A stretch of 64,000 nt of DNA, from positions 1-64,000 of the forward strand of contig NZ_RWKH01000001.1 in NCBI RefSeq assembly GCF_003984625.1, given 5' to 3'. Below the pieces are notes generated by a model. That model was not told the origin of the DNA. It searched no databases and was given only the letters and a program-made list of their open reading frames with translations. Position numbers and translations under genes: made by a program. Each line of letters opens with the position of its first letter. The first letter of the stretch is position 1. Of this stretch, positions 1 through 8,472 are shown one piece after another. The stretch is from Variovorax sp. DXTD-1 (GTDB lineage Bacteria > Pseudomonadota > Gammaproteobacteria > Burkholderiales > Burkholderiaceae_C).

Positions 1-1289
1 CGGTGCCGGTGAGGCCGTGCCGCTGGTGCCGGAGGTGGAACCTGTTCCAGCCGTGGGCGTGCCCGGACTGGCGGTGCCGCCCGTGCCGGCGCTGCCTCCG
101 GTGCTTGCACCGCCGCCCGAGCCCGCCGTGGGCGCAGGCAATGGCTCGGCACCGATGATGCCGCCGTTCGTGTTGGACAGCACCGGCGCAGTGATCGCGA
201 GACCCGCGCTGCTGGTCTGGCGGATGGTGCCGCCGCGGTTGTCGATGTCACCCGCGCTGGCGAGTTCGACGCGCGTGCCTTCGAGGGTGCCGGTGTTCTC
301 TAACCTGCCGGCTGACGTCACGACGAGGTTGCCATTGCTCGCGCCGATGCTGCCGGCATTGCGCGACCCGAGGCCTGCCTCGGTGCCCACCAGAAAGATG
401 TGGTTTGCAAACATCCCGCCGAGCTGCGAAACATCGAGCGCAAAGGTGGGCGTGCTGCCCGTGCCCGCCGTCGGGGTCACGTTCGCGTGATCGGCGCTGA
501 TGGTGTTCGCGCCAGCGACCACCTTGAGGTCGTTCGCATGGATCGCCGCGTTGACCTGCACCGCGCGCGCGAGAATGGCGGCATAGTCGGTCCGGCTCAG
601 ATCCAGGCCCACGCCGTTGATGCTGACCGTGCCACCGCGCACGACATAAGAGTCCAGCCCACCGAACGCATTGAATTGCGGCGTGCCGGTCGTGAGCGTG
701 ACGGCGCCAGAGTTGAGGAAGGTGGCTCCATTGACCGAAATACCGACCGGGTTGGCCAAGATGAAGTCGGCTCTGGAGCCGGCGATCTCCACCGGGCCGT
801 TGATGTACGACGGGTTGCTGGAGTAGACCTCGTTGACGATCACCCGGGCCGGACCCGTCGCGAGATAGGGGTTCGATTGGATGAAGCCGCCGATTTGGCT
901 CTGCACAGCCGTTCTTGAATTGTTGACGACCACACCCCGACCGTTCACGTCGAACTGGAGGTATTGATTTCTGGAGACGCCGGCGGCGCTCGGGGTCGCG
1001 ATGTTGATTGCGGGGATGCCATTTGGGGCCACGAGGATCGTGGGGCGCATGCCATTCGGCGCCATCGGGTTGGCGACGATCTGGGCCTGCGCATAGGGGG
1101 CCGTGAGCAGGCCCGCCAGCGCTGCCCCCACGAACATGGGGGCCAGGGCGGCCGCGCCTGCGGCGATGGTGCCGCCGGCACCGGTGGTGGCCTTGGATGA
1201 GCTTTTGCCAGTCGAGGCCGCGGCCTCGTGCACCACGACCCGCATCGCGCGCACTGCGCTCCAAATTACCCGAAAAAATTCTTATTCAT
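1..1289 (-). CDS. Filamentous haemagglutinin-family exoprotein, N-terminal part (edge-truncated, apparent frameshift)
   Basis: Read on the minus strand, the frame from about 1275 to base 1 is open and encodes an export signal ending TAPYAQAQ. A two-partner-secretion (TPS) domain follows, with motifs such as NQYLQFDVNGRG, GFIQSNPYL, ADFILANPVGISVNGATFLN and NAAIHANDLKVVAGAN, then an Ala/Gly/Ser/Thr-rich stretch that leaves the window. Such proteins cross the outer membrane through a TpsB partner and act as adhesins or contact toxins. The extended signal peptide (ESPR) should begin MNKNFFRVIWSAVR. The ATG at 1289 gives MNKNFF, but the rest lies one base out of frame after a run of six T (1278-1273). 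One extra T would restore it. Otherwise translation would have to start at ATG 1245 or GTG 1254 with a shortened ESPR. Family is clear; whether the gene is intact, phase-variable or mis-sequenced is not. Confidence 0.8.
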
Positions 1290-1952
1290 CGCGTTCTTCT
1301 TCCCTGATCTCTCTGCGTGACAGCCATGCACGCCGCGACAAGCGACCGTGCTGATTCGCCGACATCCACATCGGCAGGCCCGGATTCTGGGTTCGAGATG
1401 CCGTAAGGAATGTCAAGGAATCGCAGGGCGCGCAGATTGAGCCGGAAAGCGCCACATATCGCACACGCCCGGGGGCATGGCGATGAGGCATTAAGTTGTC
1501 ATCGATGCGGCTGCGCCGTGGTTCACCGGCTACGATTTGGGCAGGTAGCCATGAGTCACGAATCCCTGATCCCCGTGAGGCTGCCTTTTGACCCGCCTTG
1601 GCGAATCTCGTCCGGGCGGGTTTTCTTTTTGCCGTGCATAGATGGCTGTGGCGGATTCATTCTTGCCATCGCTGCTTCCGTACGAAATATCAAGAGCGAC
1701 CCGAGAGCGCCGGGCTTGGCAGAGGCAGTACCCGCGAGATACTGCTTTCGGAAATATCTTCAGGGAAATGCCAATGGCAACTTGCCGATGAGGCGGACAC
1801 GTTCTCGTGTGCAATGGAAGTTCCTGCGATGCGCGACGAACGGCATACCGCGCAGTGATCGCCGAGGTGCTCGTGGAGATCTGGAGCCCCGGCAGAACTC
1901 ACGGATGTACCGGAAGTCACGCCGCTCGCAGTCCGCAGCGGCGCAGAGAGGT
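1290..1952. other. Intergenic gap with no recognisable gene
   Basis: About 660 bases between the exoprotein start and the lactonase stop. Short open frames exist on both strands but none resembles a known protein or has a convincing ribosome site. The only structure I can support is a pair of hairpins on the plus strand at 1544-1628, listed separately. The first part must hold the exoprotein promoter; GGGAAG at about 1303-1298 (minus strand) may be its ribosome site. Confidence 0.5.
1544..1628 (+). terminator. Two consecutive hairpins ending in a T-rich tract (orphan terminator or small RNA 3' end)
   Basis: GGTAGCC (1544-1550) can pair with GGCTGCC (1579-1585). Then ACCCGCC (1591-1597) pairs with GGCGGGT (1615-1621), followed by TTTCTTTTT. 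The second hairpin has the form of a rho-independent terminator on the plus strand, although its loop is long (17 bases). No coding gene lies upstream on this strand, so it may end an unannotated small RNA or be a relic. No riboswitch class was recognised. Confidence 0.35.
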
Positions 1953-2903
1953 CTAGGTTGCAGCCGCAGCCGCGCCGAACTCCGCGGCGGGCAGGCCGGG
2001 GCTCCCGATGCGAACCGAGAACAGCGCGCCGGCCAGCGGCTCCGCTTCGATCTGCTCGGCCGTGAGCCCGCTGCGCGCGGTGGTGATGTAGAGCGTGCAC
2101 ATGTCGTCGCCGCCGAAGGCGCAGTCGGTCACGTTGCTTGCGGGCAGCTCGATGCGGCACAGCTCGGTGCCGCTCACCGGGTCATGGCAGCTCACGCAAT
2201 GCCCGCCCCAGCGCGCAATCCACAGGCGGCCGGCCGCGTCGGTCGTCATGCCGTCGGGCAGGCCGTCGCCATCGGCAAAGCGCAGCCACACCCGCTTGTT
2301 GCTCACGGTGCCTGCTTCGTTGTCGAAGTCATACGCATACACGCAGCCTTCGACCGTGGCGTTGAAATACATCGTGCGCTCGTCGAGCGACCACGCGGGG
2401 CCGTTGGTAACTGCAAAGCCGTCGTCGTGGCGGGTGCAGCGGCTGTCGGCATCGAAGCGGTAGAGCGCACCGGTCGGCGCCACGCAGTCGAAGTCCATGG
2501 TGCCGCCCCAGAAGCGGCCCTTGCTGTCGCACTTGCCGTCGTTGAAGCGGTTGCCGGGCCGGTCGGTTTCGGGCTGGTGCAGGTAGCGCGGCGGCACATC
2601 GACTGCGGGGTCGAACAAGGCGAAGCCGCGGCGCATGGTGACGATCAGCCCCGGCGCGCCCGCGCGCTCGGCCAGCGCGGTGATCTCTTCGTCGAACTGC
2701 CAGCTTTGGCGCGCGCCGTTTTGCGGGTCGTAGCGGTACAGGCGGCATCCGAGGATGTCGATCCAGTAGAGCGCCCGTTCGCGCGGCGACCACAGCGTGC
2801 CCTCACCGAGCGTGGCCTCCGCCGGCCACAGGCATTCGGGCTGGCCAAGGATGGTTGGCGCACCGAGGGGTGCGGGCGTGGATGTGCGGCCGTTCTGGGT
2901 CAT
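1953..2903 (-). CDS. SMP-30/gluconolactonase family sugar lactonase
   Basis: A 316-residue six-bladed beta-propeller lactonase. The family hydrolyses aldono-1,4- or 1,5-lactones to sugar acids with one divalent metal. Visible family signatures are GEGTLWSPRERALYWIDI near the N-terminus (metal-binding Glu in GEG), PGNRFNDGKCDSKGRFWGGTM in the middle, TNGPAWSLDERTMYFNAT, and DGLPDGMTTDAAGRLWIARWGG (metal-binding Asp in PDGM). No signal peptide, so cytosolic. It is divergent from the SDR dehydrogenase and beside the aldehyde dehydrogenase, dehydratases and sugar importers. It would therefore open the pentonolactone, most likely L-arabinono-lactone, made by the dehydrogenase. Substrate stereochemistry cannot be read from sequence. 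Confidence 0.9.
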   Translation of the reverse strand: MTQNGRTSTPAPLGAPTILGQPECLWPAEATLGEGTLWSPRERALYWIDILGCRLYRYDPQNGARQSWQFDEEITALAERAGAPGLIVTMRRGFALFDPAVDVPPRYLHQPETDRPGNRFNDGKCDSKGRFWGGTMDFDCVAPTGALYRFDADSRCTRHDDGFAVTNGPAWSLDERTMYFNATVEGCVYAYDFDNEAGTVSNKRVWLRFADGDGLPDGMTTDAAGRLWIARWGGHCVSCHDPVSGTELCRIELPASNVTDCAFGGDDMCTLYITTARSGLTAEQIEAEPLAGALFSVRIGSPGLPAAEFGAAAAAT

Positions 2904-2961
2904 TTGTTTTTGTGCCTTCGTTGTCTCGGGTGCTTGACGCGGCGGATCGTATCAAGGCATA

Positions 2962-2978
2962 TTGATAATAGAAATCAA
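2962..2978. promoter_or_regulatory. Inverted repeat TTGAT-N7-ATCAA, possible LysR-type operator
   Basis: Between the divergent lactonase and SDR genes, TTGAT (2962-2966) is mirrored by ATCAA (2974-2978), embedded in ATTGATA. The same ATTGATA core recurs twice between the LysR gene and the aldehyde dehydrogenase gene. This supports a shared regulator site, but it is inference from sequence only. Confidence 0.4.
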
Positions 2979-3040
2979 AGTTTATGGCATTAACTGATGT
3001 TGATTTTGCAATGTCATGGCCAACCCCGGAGACACATACC

Positions 3041-3817
3041 TTGACGGATTCCTCGAAGTTATCGATTCACCCCAGCCTGAAGGGGCGCGCCGTGTTCGTC
3101 ACGGGCGGCGGCAGCGGTATTGGCGCGGCCATTGTTGCCGCCTTTGCCGCGCAGGGCGCGCGTGTGGCGTTCATCGACATTGCCGAAGGCGCCAGTGCGG
3201 CGCTCGCGCAACAGATCGTCGCTGAAGGCCATGCGGCGCCATGGTGGCGCGCCTGCGACGTGCGCGACATCGGCGCCATGCAGAAGGCCATTGCCGATGC
3301 GGCCGCCGAGTTGGGCGACTTTGCCGTGCTGGTCAACAACGTGGCGAGCGACGACCGCCACACGCTGGAATCGGTCACGCCCGACTACTACGACAACCGC
3401 ATGGCCATCAACGAGCGGCCCGCGCTGTTCGCCATTCAGTCGGTGGTGCCGGGCATGCGGCGGCTGGGCTTCGGCTCGGTGGTTAACCTGGGCTCGACAG
3501 GCTGGCAGACCAAGGGCTCGGGCTACCCGTGCTATGCCATTGCGAAGTCTTCGGTCAACGGCCTCACGCGCGGCCTGGCGGTGGACCTGGGCAAGGATCG
3601 CATCCGCATCAACACCGTGTCGCCCGGCTGGGTGATGACGGACCGGCAAGTCAAACTTTGGCTCGACGACGAAGGCGAGCAGGCCCTCAAGCGCAACCAG
3701 TGCCTGCCCGACAAGCTCATGCCCGAAGACATCGCGCGCATGGTGCTGTTCCTCGCGTCGGACGACGCGAAGATGTGCACCGCGCAGGAGTTCACGGTGG
3801 ACGCGGGCTGGACCTGA
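3041..3817 (+). CDS. SDR-family NAD(P)-dependent sugar dehydrogenase
   Basis: A classical short-chain dehydrogenase of about 258 residues. The cofactor motif TGGGSGIG lies at residues 21-28, NNVAS at about 99-103, catalytic Ser in GSTGW (about 152), and YAIAK gives Tyr165 and Lys169. The C-terminal AQEFTVDAGWT is typical of the family. I chose the TTG at 3041 because GGAG sits nine bases upstream and it leaves room for the operator-like repeat at 2962-2978. ATGs at 2984 and 3011 are in frame but lack a ribosome site. In this island it most likely oxidises the pyranose or furanose form of a pentose such as L-arabinose to its lactone. It ends exactly where the convergent LysR gene ends (3817/3818). 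A 3-ketoacyl reductase-like role is less likely given the context. Confidence 0.85.
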   Translation: MTDSSKLSIHPSLKGRAVFVTGGGSGIGAAIVAAFAAQGARVAFIDIAEGASAALAQQIVAEGHAAPWWRACDVRDIGAMQKAIADAAAELGDFAVLVNNVASDDRHTLESVTPDYYDNRMAINERPALFAIQSVVPGMRRLGFGSVVNLGSTGWQTKGSGYPCYAIAKSSVNGLTRGLAVDLGKDRIRINTVSPGWVMTDRQVKLWLDDEGEQALKRNQCLPDKLMPEDIARMVLFLASDDAKMCTAQEFTVDAGWT

Positions 3818-4777
3818 TCAGTCCATTTCCAGCTTGCGTCCGTAGACGCTGAAGCTCGCGGTCTTCAGCGCCTTCATCATCACCTTGGCCGCCGGCGACA
3901 GCAGCCGGTCGGTGCGCGTGATGATGCCGAAGGCGTCCATGTGGCAGGGCATGTCCAGCGGCAGCAGCGACACGATGCCGTGCGCCGCGTAGTAGCGCGC
4001 CACGTCGCTCGCGAGCACGGCCACCATGTCGCTTTGCTGCAGCATGCGCGTAATGAAGAGCAGGGCCGAGCTCTCGATGATGTTGCCCGGCGGTGAAAGG
4101 CCTTCCTCCTGGAACATCAGCTCGAAGCGGTGGCGCAGCACGCTGCCCGCGGGCGGCACGATCCAGCCGGCGCCCACCACGTCGCGCAGCGTGAGGCTGC
4201 TCATGCCCAGCAACGGATGGCCGGGGCGCACCAGTGCGCACACCGGCTCCTCGGCCAGCGCTTCGTAGCGCAGCTGAGACTTGTCGTGCTCGGCGAACAG
4301 CCGTGCCACCAGGATGTCGAGCTTGCCCTGCTCGAGCCGGTCGATCAGCACCGCGCTGGTCTCGATCTCGAGCGACACGCGCAGGTCGGGCTGTTCGCGC
4401 TTCACCATGGCCACTGCGGGCGGCATCAGCGTGAGGCCCGGCGCGGTGATGGCGCCCACGCCCACCTGGCCGAAGCGGCCCGCCTTCAGCGCGGTGAGCT
4501 CGTCGTGCGCCTGGTTCAGGCTGGCCAGCGCCACGCGGGCGTGGCGGATCATGGTTTCGCCGTACCAGGTGGGGCGCATGCCGCGCGGCAGCCGGTCGAA
4601 CAGCGGCACCTCCAGCACGTCTTCCAGGTCTTTCAGCAGCTTGGAGGCCGCGGGCTGGGTCATGTTGAGCACCTGCGCCGCGCGGTGGATGTTGCCTTCC
4701 TCCGCCAGGGCCACCAGCAAGAGCAGCTGCCGCGTCTTGAGGCGTGCGCGGATGAACCAGTGGTTGTAGTTGGTCAT
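3818..4777 (-). CDS. LysR-family transcriptional regulator, GbpR-like
   Basis: A 319-residue LysR protein. The N-terminal winged helix-turn-helix is clear (LKTRQLLLLVALAEEGNIHRAAQVLNMTQPAASKLLKDLE, about residues 13-52), followed by the two-lobed effector domain (about 95-300). The first half resembles the Agrobacterium galactose-binding-protein regulator GbpR, which controls chvE. A ChvE-like binding protein is encoded 2.6 kb downstream on the other strand, which fits. It is divergent from the aldehyde dehydrogenase/importer operon with 138 bases between, and tail-to-tail with the SDR gene. Likely effector is a pentose or galactose-like sugar. The assignment to GbpR rests on recalled similarity and context. 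Confidence 0.88.
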   Translation of the reverse strand: MTNYNHWFIRARLKTRQLLLLVALAEEGNIHRAAQVLNMTQPAASKLLKDLEDVLEVPLFDRLPRGMRPTWYGETMIRHARVALASLNQAHDELTALKAGRFGQVGVGAITAPGLTLMPPAVAMVKREQPDLRVSLEIETSAVLIDRLEQGKLDILVARLFAEHDKSQLRYEALAEEPVCALVRPGHPLLGMSSLTLRDVVGAGWIVPPAGSVLRHRFELMFQEEGLSPPGNIIESSALLFITRMLQQSDMVAVLASDVARYYAAHGIVSLLPLDMPCHMDAFGIITRTDRLLSPAAKVMMKALKTASFSVYGRKLEMD

Positions 4778-4821
4778 TTGTTATTGAAACTTTGGGCTGC
4801 CGGGTTTTCCAGAATCCAGCG

Positions 4822-4865
4822 ATTGATATGCATTTTGTCGAAAAAATGATTGGATTGATATCAAT
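4822..4865. promoter_or_regulatory. ATTGATAT repeats between lysR and the catabolic operon, likely regulator site
   Basis: ATTGATAT at 4822-4829 and a perfect 12-base palindrome, ATTGATATCAAT, at 4854-4865 lie in the 138-base divergent region. The ATTGATA core also occurs at 2961-2967 before the SDR gene. This layout fits LysR-type regulators, which autoregulate and activate the divergent operon. No consensus sigma-70 promoter could be placed with confidence. Confidence 0.5.
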
Positions 4866-4915
4866 TCTGTTTCTAGACTCGCGGCACTTCAAGAAAACGA
4901 GAGGCAAGAAGCGCG

Positions 4916-6367
4916 GTGATCCACGGCGAGCTTCATCAGAGCGTGCGGCAGTACATCAACGGCCGCTGGGAAACCAGCGCGACCACGGGTGTGAGCGCCA
5001 ATCCGTCGGACACCAGCGAGGTGGTGGCCGAATACGCGCGCGCCGATCGCCGGCAGGTCGAGTTCGCGATTCGCGCGGCCGCCGACGCCTTTCCGCACTG
5101 GAGCCACAGCACCCCGCAACGCAGGGCCGACGTGCTCGACCGCATCGGCACCGAGCTCCTGGCGCGCCGGGACGAGTTGGGTTTGCTGCTGGCGCGCGAG
5201 GTCGGCAAGACCTTGCCCGAAGCGGTGGCCGAGGCCACGCGCGCCGGGCAGACCTTCAAGTTCTTCGCGGGCGAGGCGATGCGCGGCGGCGGCGAAAACA
5301 TGGCCTCGCTGCGCGCGGGCGTGCAGGTCGACGTCACGCGTGAGCCGGTGGGCGTGGCAGGGCTCATCACGCCGTGGAACTCGCCGCTCGCGGTGCCCGC
5401 CACCAAGATTGCACCGGCGCTCGCGCATGGCAACAGCGTGGTGTTCAAGCCGGCCGAACTGGTGCCGGCCTGCGGCTGGACGCTGGCCGAAATCATCAGC
5501 CGCGCCGCATTGCCGGCGGGCGTTTTCAACCTGGTGATGGGCAGCGGCCGCGAGGCGGGCCAGGCGTTGGTCGACAGCCCGCTGGTCGATGCGGTGAGCT
5601 TCACCGGCTCGGCACGCAATGGCGAACGCATTCTTCAGGCGGCCGCCGCAAGGCGCGCCAAGGTGCAGCTCGAGATGGGCGGCAAGAACGCGCTCGTGGT
5701 GCTGGCCGATGCCGACATCGACCACGCGGTCGATTGCGCGGTGCAGGGCGCCTACTTTTCGAACGGACAGCGCTGCACGGCATCCAGCCGGCTCATCGTC
5801 GAGGCCGCCGTGCACGACGTCTTCGTTGCGCGGCTGCACCAGCGGCTCAAGACGCTGAAGATCGGCCACGCGCTGGAGCGCGGCGTGGACATCGGGCCCC
5901 TGGTCGACGAAGAGCGGCTGGCGCGCAGCCTGGCCTGGGTCGAGATTGCGAAAGAAGAGGGCGCCGAGCATGTGTGGGGCGGCGAGCCGCTCAAGCGTGC
6001 CACCGCGGGCCACTACATGAGCCCGGCGCTCTTTCTGGCCAGGCCCGAGCACCGCATCGCACGCGAGGAAATCTTCGGCCCGCTGGCCTGCGTGCTGCGC
6101 GCCGCCGACTACGACGAAGCGCTGGCACTGTGCAACGACACGCCCTCTGGCCTCAGCGCGGGCATCTGCACCAACTCGCTCAAGCACGCGATGCATTTCA
6201 GGCGCCATGCCGAAGTCGGCATGACGATGGTCAATCTGCCGACCGCGGGGGTGGACTTCCACGTGCCCTTCGGCGGCCGCAAGGGGTCGGGCTACGGGCC
6301 GCGCGAACAAGGGCGCCACGCCGCGGAGTTCTACACGACGGTCAAGACCGGCTTCATGCGGGCCTGA
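4916..6367 (+). CDS. Aldehyde dehydrogenase, probable 2-oxoglutarate semialdehyde dehydrogenase
   Basis: A 483-residue NAD(P)-dependent aldehyde dehydrogenase. Visible residues: Asn155 in ITPWNSP, cofactor segment FKPAELVP (about 178-185), FTGSARNGERI (about 229-240), catalytic Glu253 in QLEMGGKN and nucleophilic Cys287 in NGQRCTAS. Length is normal. The start is GTG at 4916, with GAGAGG about a dozen bases upstream; there is no in-frame ATG nearby. Its place at the head of an operon with sugar importers and two pentonate dehydratases points to the last pathway step, oxidation of 2,5-dioxopentanoate (2-oxoglutarate semialdehyde) to 2-oxoglutarate. A succinate-semialdehyde or vanillin-type activity cannot be excluded. 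Confidence 0.9.
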   Translation: MIHGELHQSVRQYINGRWETSATTGVSANPSDTSEVVAEYARADRRQVEFAIRAAADAFPHWSHSTPQRRADVLDRIGTELLARRDELGLLLAREVGKTLPEAVAEATRAGQTFKFFAGEAMRGGGENMASLRAGVQVDVTREPVGVAGLITPWNSPLAVPATKIAPALAHGNSVVFKPAELVPACGWTLAEIISRAALPAGVFNLVMGSGREAGQALVDSPLVDAVSFTGSARNGERILQAAAARRAKVQLEMGGKNALVVLADADIDHAVDCAVQGAYFSNGQRCTASSRLIVEAAVHDVFVARLHQRLKTLKIGHALERGVDIGPLVDEERLARSLAWVEIAKEEGAEHVWGGEPLKRATAGHYMSPALFLARPEHRIAREEIFGPLACVLRAADYDEALALCNDTPSGLSAGICTNSLKHAMHFRRHAEVGMTMVNLPTAGVDFHVPFGGRKGSGYGPREQGRHAAEFYTTVKTGFMRA

Positions 6368-6415
6368 CCACCACGGACGGTTTTCAACAAGCACTTAGAA
6401 AGAAGGAGACAAGCC

Positions 6416-7381
6416 ATGAAACTCAATCGCCGCACCCTCAATATCGCGCTGGCCGCAGCTTCGCTCGGCGGGCTTCTGCCTGCCACGGCACTGGCGCAGA
6501 AGAAAATCATGCTGGGCTTCAGCCAGGTTGGCGCCGAAAGCGAATGGCGCACCGCCAACACCGAGTCGATCAAGTCTTCCGCCAAGGAAGCGGGCATCGA
6601 GCTCAAGTTCTCCGACGCGCAGCAGAAGCAGGAAAACCAGATCAAGGCGATCCGCTCGTTCATTGCGCAGAAGGTGGATGTCATCGCCTTCTCTCCGGTG
6701 GTGGAGTCGGGCTGGGAAACCGTGCTGCGCGAAGCCAAGGCCGCGAAGATTCCGGTGGTGCTGACCGACCGCGCCGTGAACACCAAGGACGACTCGCTGT
6801 ACGTCACCTTCATGGGCTCCGATTTCGTCGAGGAAGGCCGCAAGGCGGGCCGCTGGCTGGTCGAGAAGATGAAGGACCAGAAGGGCGAGGTGAACATCGT
6901 CGAACTGCAGGGCACCGTGGGGTCGGCACCGGCCATCGACCGCAAGAAGGGCTTCGAGGAAATCATCAAGGCCGACCCGAAGTTCAAGATCGTGCGCTCG
7001 CAAACCGGCGACTTCACGCGCGCCAAGGGCAAGGAAGTGATGGAAGCCTTTCTCAAGGCCGAGGGCAAGAAGATCAACGTGCTGTACGCGCACAACGACG
7101 ACATGGCGATCGGCGCCATCCAGGCCATCGAGGAAGCGGGCCTGAAGCCGGCCAAGGACATCACGATCATCTCGATCGACGCGGTGAAGGGCGCCTTCGA
7201 AGCCATGATCGCCGGCAAGCTCAACGTGTCGGTCGAATGCAGCCCGCTGCTCGGGCCGCAGCTGATGAGCGCCGTGAAAGACATCAAGGCCGGCAAGGCG
7301 CTGCCCAAGCGCATCGTGACCGAAGAAGGCATCTTCCCCATGGAAGTGGCTGCCAAAGAGTTTCCCAATCGCAAGTACTGA
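6416..7381 (+). CDS. ytfQ: Periplasmic sugar-binding protein, YtfQ-like
   Basis: A 321-residue substrate-binding protein with a signal peptide (hydrophobic core ALAAASLGGLLPATALA, cleavage near residue 28). The mature protein opens KKIMLGFSQVGAESEWRTANTESIK, which is characteristic of the galactofuranose-binding YtfQ subfamily. The segment VVESGWETVLREAKAAKIPVVLTDR is also typical. AAGAAGGAGA lies just before the ATG. It sits between the aldehyde dehydrogenase gene and chvE. Its likely membrane and ATPase partners, ytfR-ytfT-yjfF, are separated from it by the chvE-gguAB set. In E. coli YtfQ binds furanose forms of galactose and arabinose; the ligand here may be L-arabinofuranose. Confidence 0.9.
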   Translation: MKLNRRTLNIALAAASLGGLLPATALAQKKIMLGFSQVGAESEWRTANTESIKSSAKEAGIELKFSDAQQKQENQIKAIRSFIAQKVDVIAFSPVVESGWETVLREAKAAKIPVVLTDRAVNTKDDSLYVTFMGSDFVEEGRKAGRWLVEKMKDQKGEVNIVELQGTVGSAPAIDRKKGFEEIIKADPKFKIVRSQTGDFTRAKGKEVMEAFLKAEGKKINVLYAHNDDMAIGAIQAIEEAGLKPAKDITIISIDAVKGAFEAMIAGKLNVSVECSPLLGPQLMSAVKDIKAGKALPKRIVTEEGIFPMEVAAKEFPNRKY

Positions 7382-7393
7382 GAGCCCATACCC

Positions 7394-8464
7394 ATGAAAC
7401 GCAACTTCCTCAAGGCCTCGCTCGCAGGCATCGCGCTGGCCGTGGCCGGTATCGCACCGCTCGCGCATGCGCAGGACAAGGGCCCGATCGCCATCTCGAT
7501 GCCCACCAAGTCGTCGGCCCGCTGGATCGCCGACGGCGCCAACATGGTCAAGTACTTCAAGGAAAAGGGCTACAAGACCGACCTGCAGTACGCCGACGAC
7601 GACATTCCGAACCAGCTCGCGCAAATCGAGAACATGGTCACCAAGGGCTCCAAAGTCCTGGTGATCGCGGCCATCGACGGCACGACGCTGTCCGACGTGC
7701 TGCAGAAAGCGGCCGACAAGGGCGTGAAGGTCATTGCATACGACCGGCTCATCAAGGGCTCGAAGAACGTCGACTACTACGCCACCTTCGACAACTTCCA
7801 GGTCGGCGTGCTGCAGGCGCAGTCGATCGAGGCGGCACTTGGGCTGAAGAGCGGCAAGGGCCCGTTCAACATCGAGCTGTTCGGCGGCTCGCCGGACGAC
7901 AACAACGCCTTCTTCTTCTACAACGGCGCGATGTCGGTGCTCGACCCGTACATCAAGAGCGGCAAGCTGGTGGTGCGCAGCAAGCAGATGGGCATGGAAA
8001 AGGTTGGCACGCTGCGCTGGGACGGCGCGGTGGCGCAGGCGCGCATGGACAACCTGCTGTCGGCCTACTACACCAAGGACCGCGTCGATGCGGTGCTGTC
8101 GCCGTACGACGGCCTTTCGATCGGCATTCTGTCGTCGCTCAAGGGCGTGGGCTACGGCTCGGCCTCGCAGCCGATGCCCATCGTCTCGGGGCAGGACGCG
8201 GAGATTCCTTCGGTCAAGTCGATCCTGCGCAAGGAACAGACCTCGACCGTGTTCAAGGACACGCGCGAACTGGCGAAGGTAACGGTGGCCATGGTCGACG
8301 CGATGCTCTCGGGCAAGACGCCTGAAGTGAACGACACCAAGACCTACAACAACGGCGTGAAGGTGGTGCCCTCATACCTGCTCAAGCCCGTGAGCGTGGA
8401 TGGCGGCAACTGGAAGCAGGTGCTGGTCGAAAGCGGCTACTACAAGGAAAGCCAGGTCAAGTGA
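7394..8464 (+). CDS. chvE: Periplasmic sugar-binding protein, ChvE-like
   Basis: A 356-residue exported binding protein (signal peptide cleaved after AHA at about residue 26). The mature start [19 protein letters not shown], then [36 protein letters not shown] and the tail [21 protein letters not shown] ending match ChvE, the galactose/arabinose/xylose/glucose receptor of Rhizobiales and Burkholderiales. It lies 12 bases after ytfQ, and gguA follows with its possible GTG overlapping this stop codon. It would deliver aldopentoses or aldohexoses to GguAB. In Agrobacterium ChvE also drives VirA sensing and chemotaxis; no such partner is present here. Confidence 0.92.
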   Translation: MKRNFLKASLAGIALAVAGIAPLAHAQDKGPIAISMPTKSSARWIADGANMVKYFKEKGYKTDLQYADDDIPNQLAQIENMVTKGSKVLVIAAIDGTTLSDVLQKAADKGVKVIAYDRLIKGSKNVDYYATFDNFQVGVLQAQSIEAALGLKSGKGPFNIELFGGSPDDNNAFFFYNGAMSVLDPYIKSGKLVVRSKQMGMEKVGTLRWDGAVAQARMDNLLSAYYTKDRVDAVLSPYDGLSIGILSSLKGVGYGSASQPMPIVSGQDAEIPSVKSILRKEQTSTVFKDTRELAKVTVAMVDAMLSGKTPEVNDTKTYNNGVKVVPSYLLKPVSVDGGNWKQVLVESGYYKESQVK

Positions 8465-8472
8465 GAAGCGGC

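Noticed and set aside
1410..2993. 527-codon open frame on the plus strand over the lactonase gene
   Set aside because: It is the antisense of a clear SMP-30 gene, has low-complexity Arg/Ala-rich sequence and no family features; typical of GC-rich DNA.
5374..8325. 983-codon open frame crossing the aldehyde dehydrogenase, ytfQ and chvE genes
   Set aside because: It is an out-of-frame shadow of three recognised genes, with Arg/Gly/Gln-rich meaningless sequence.
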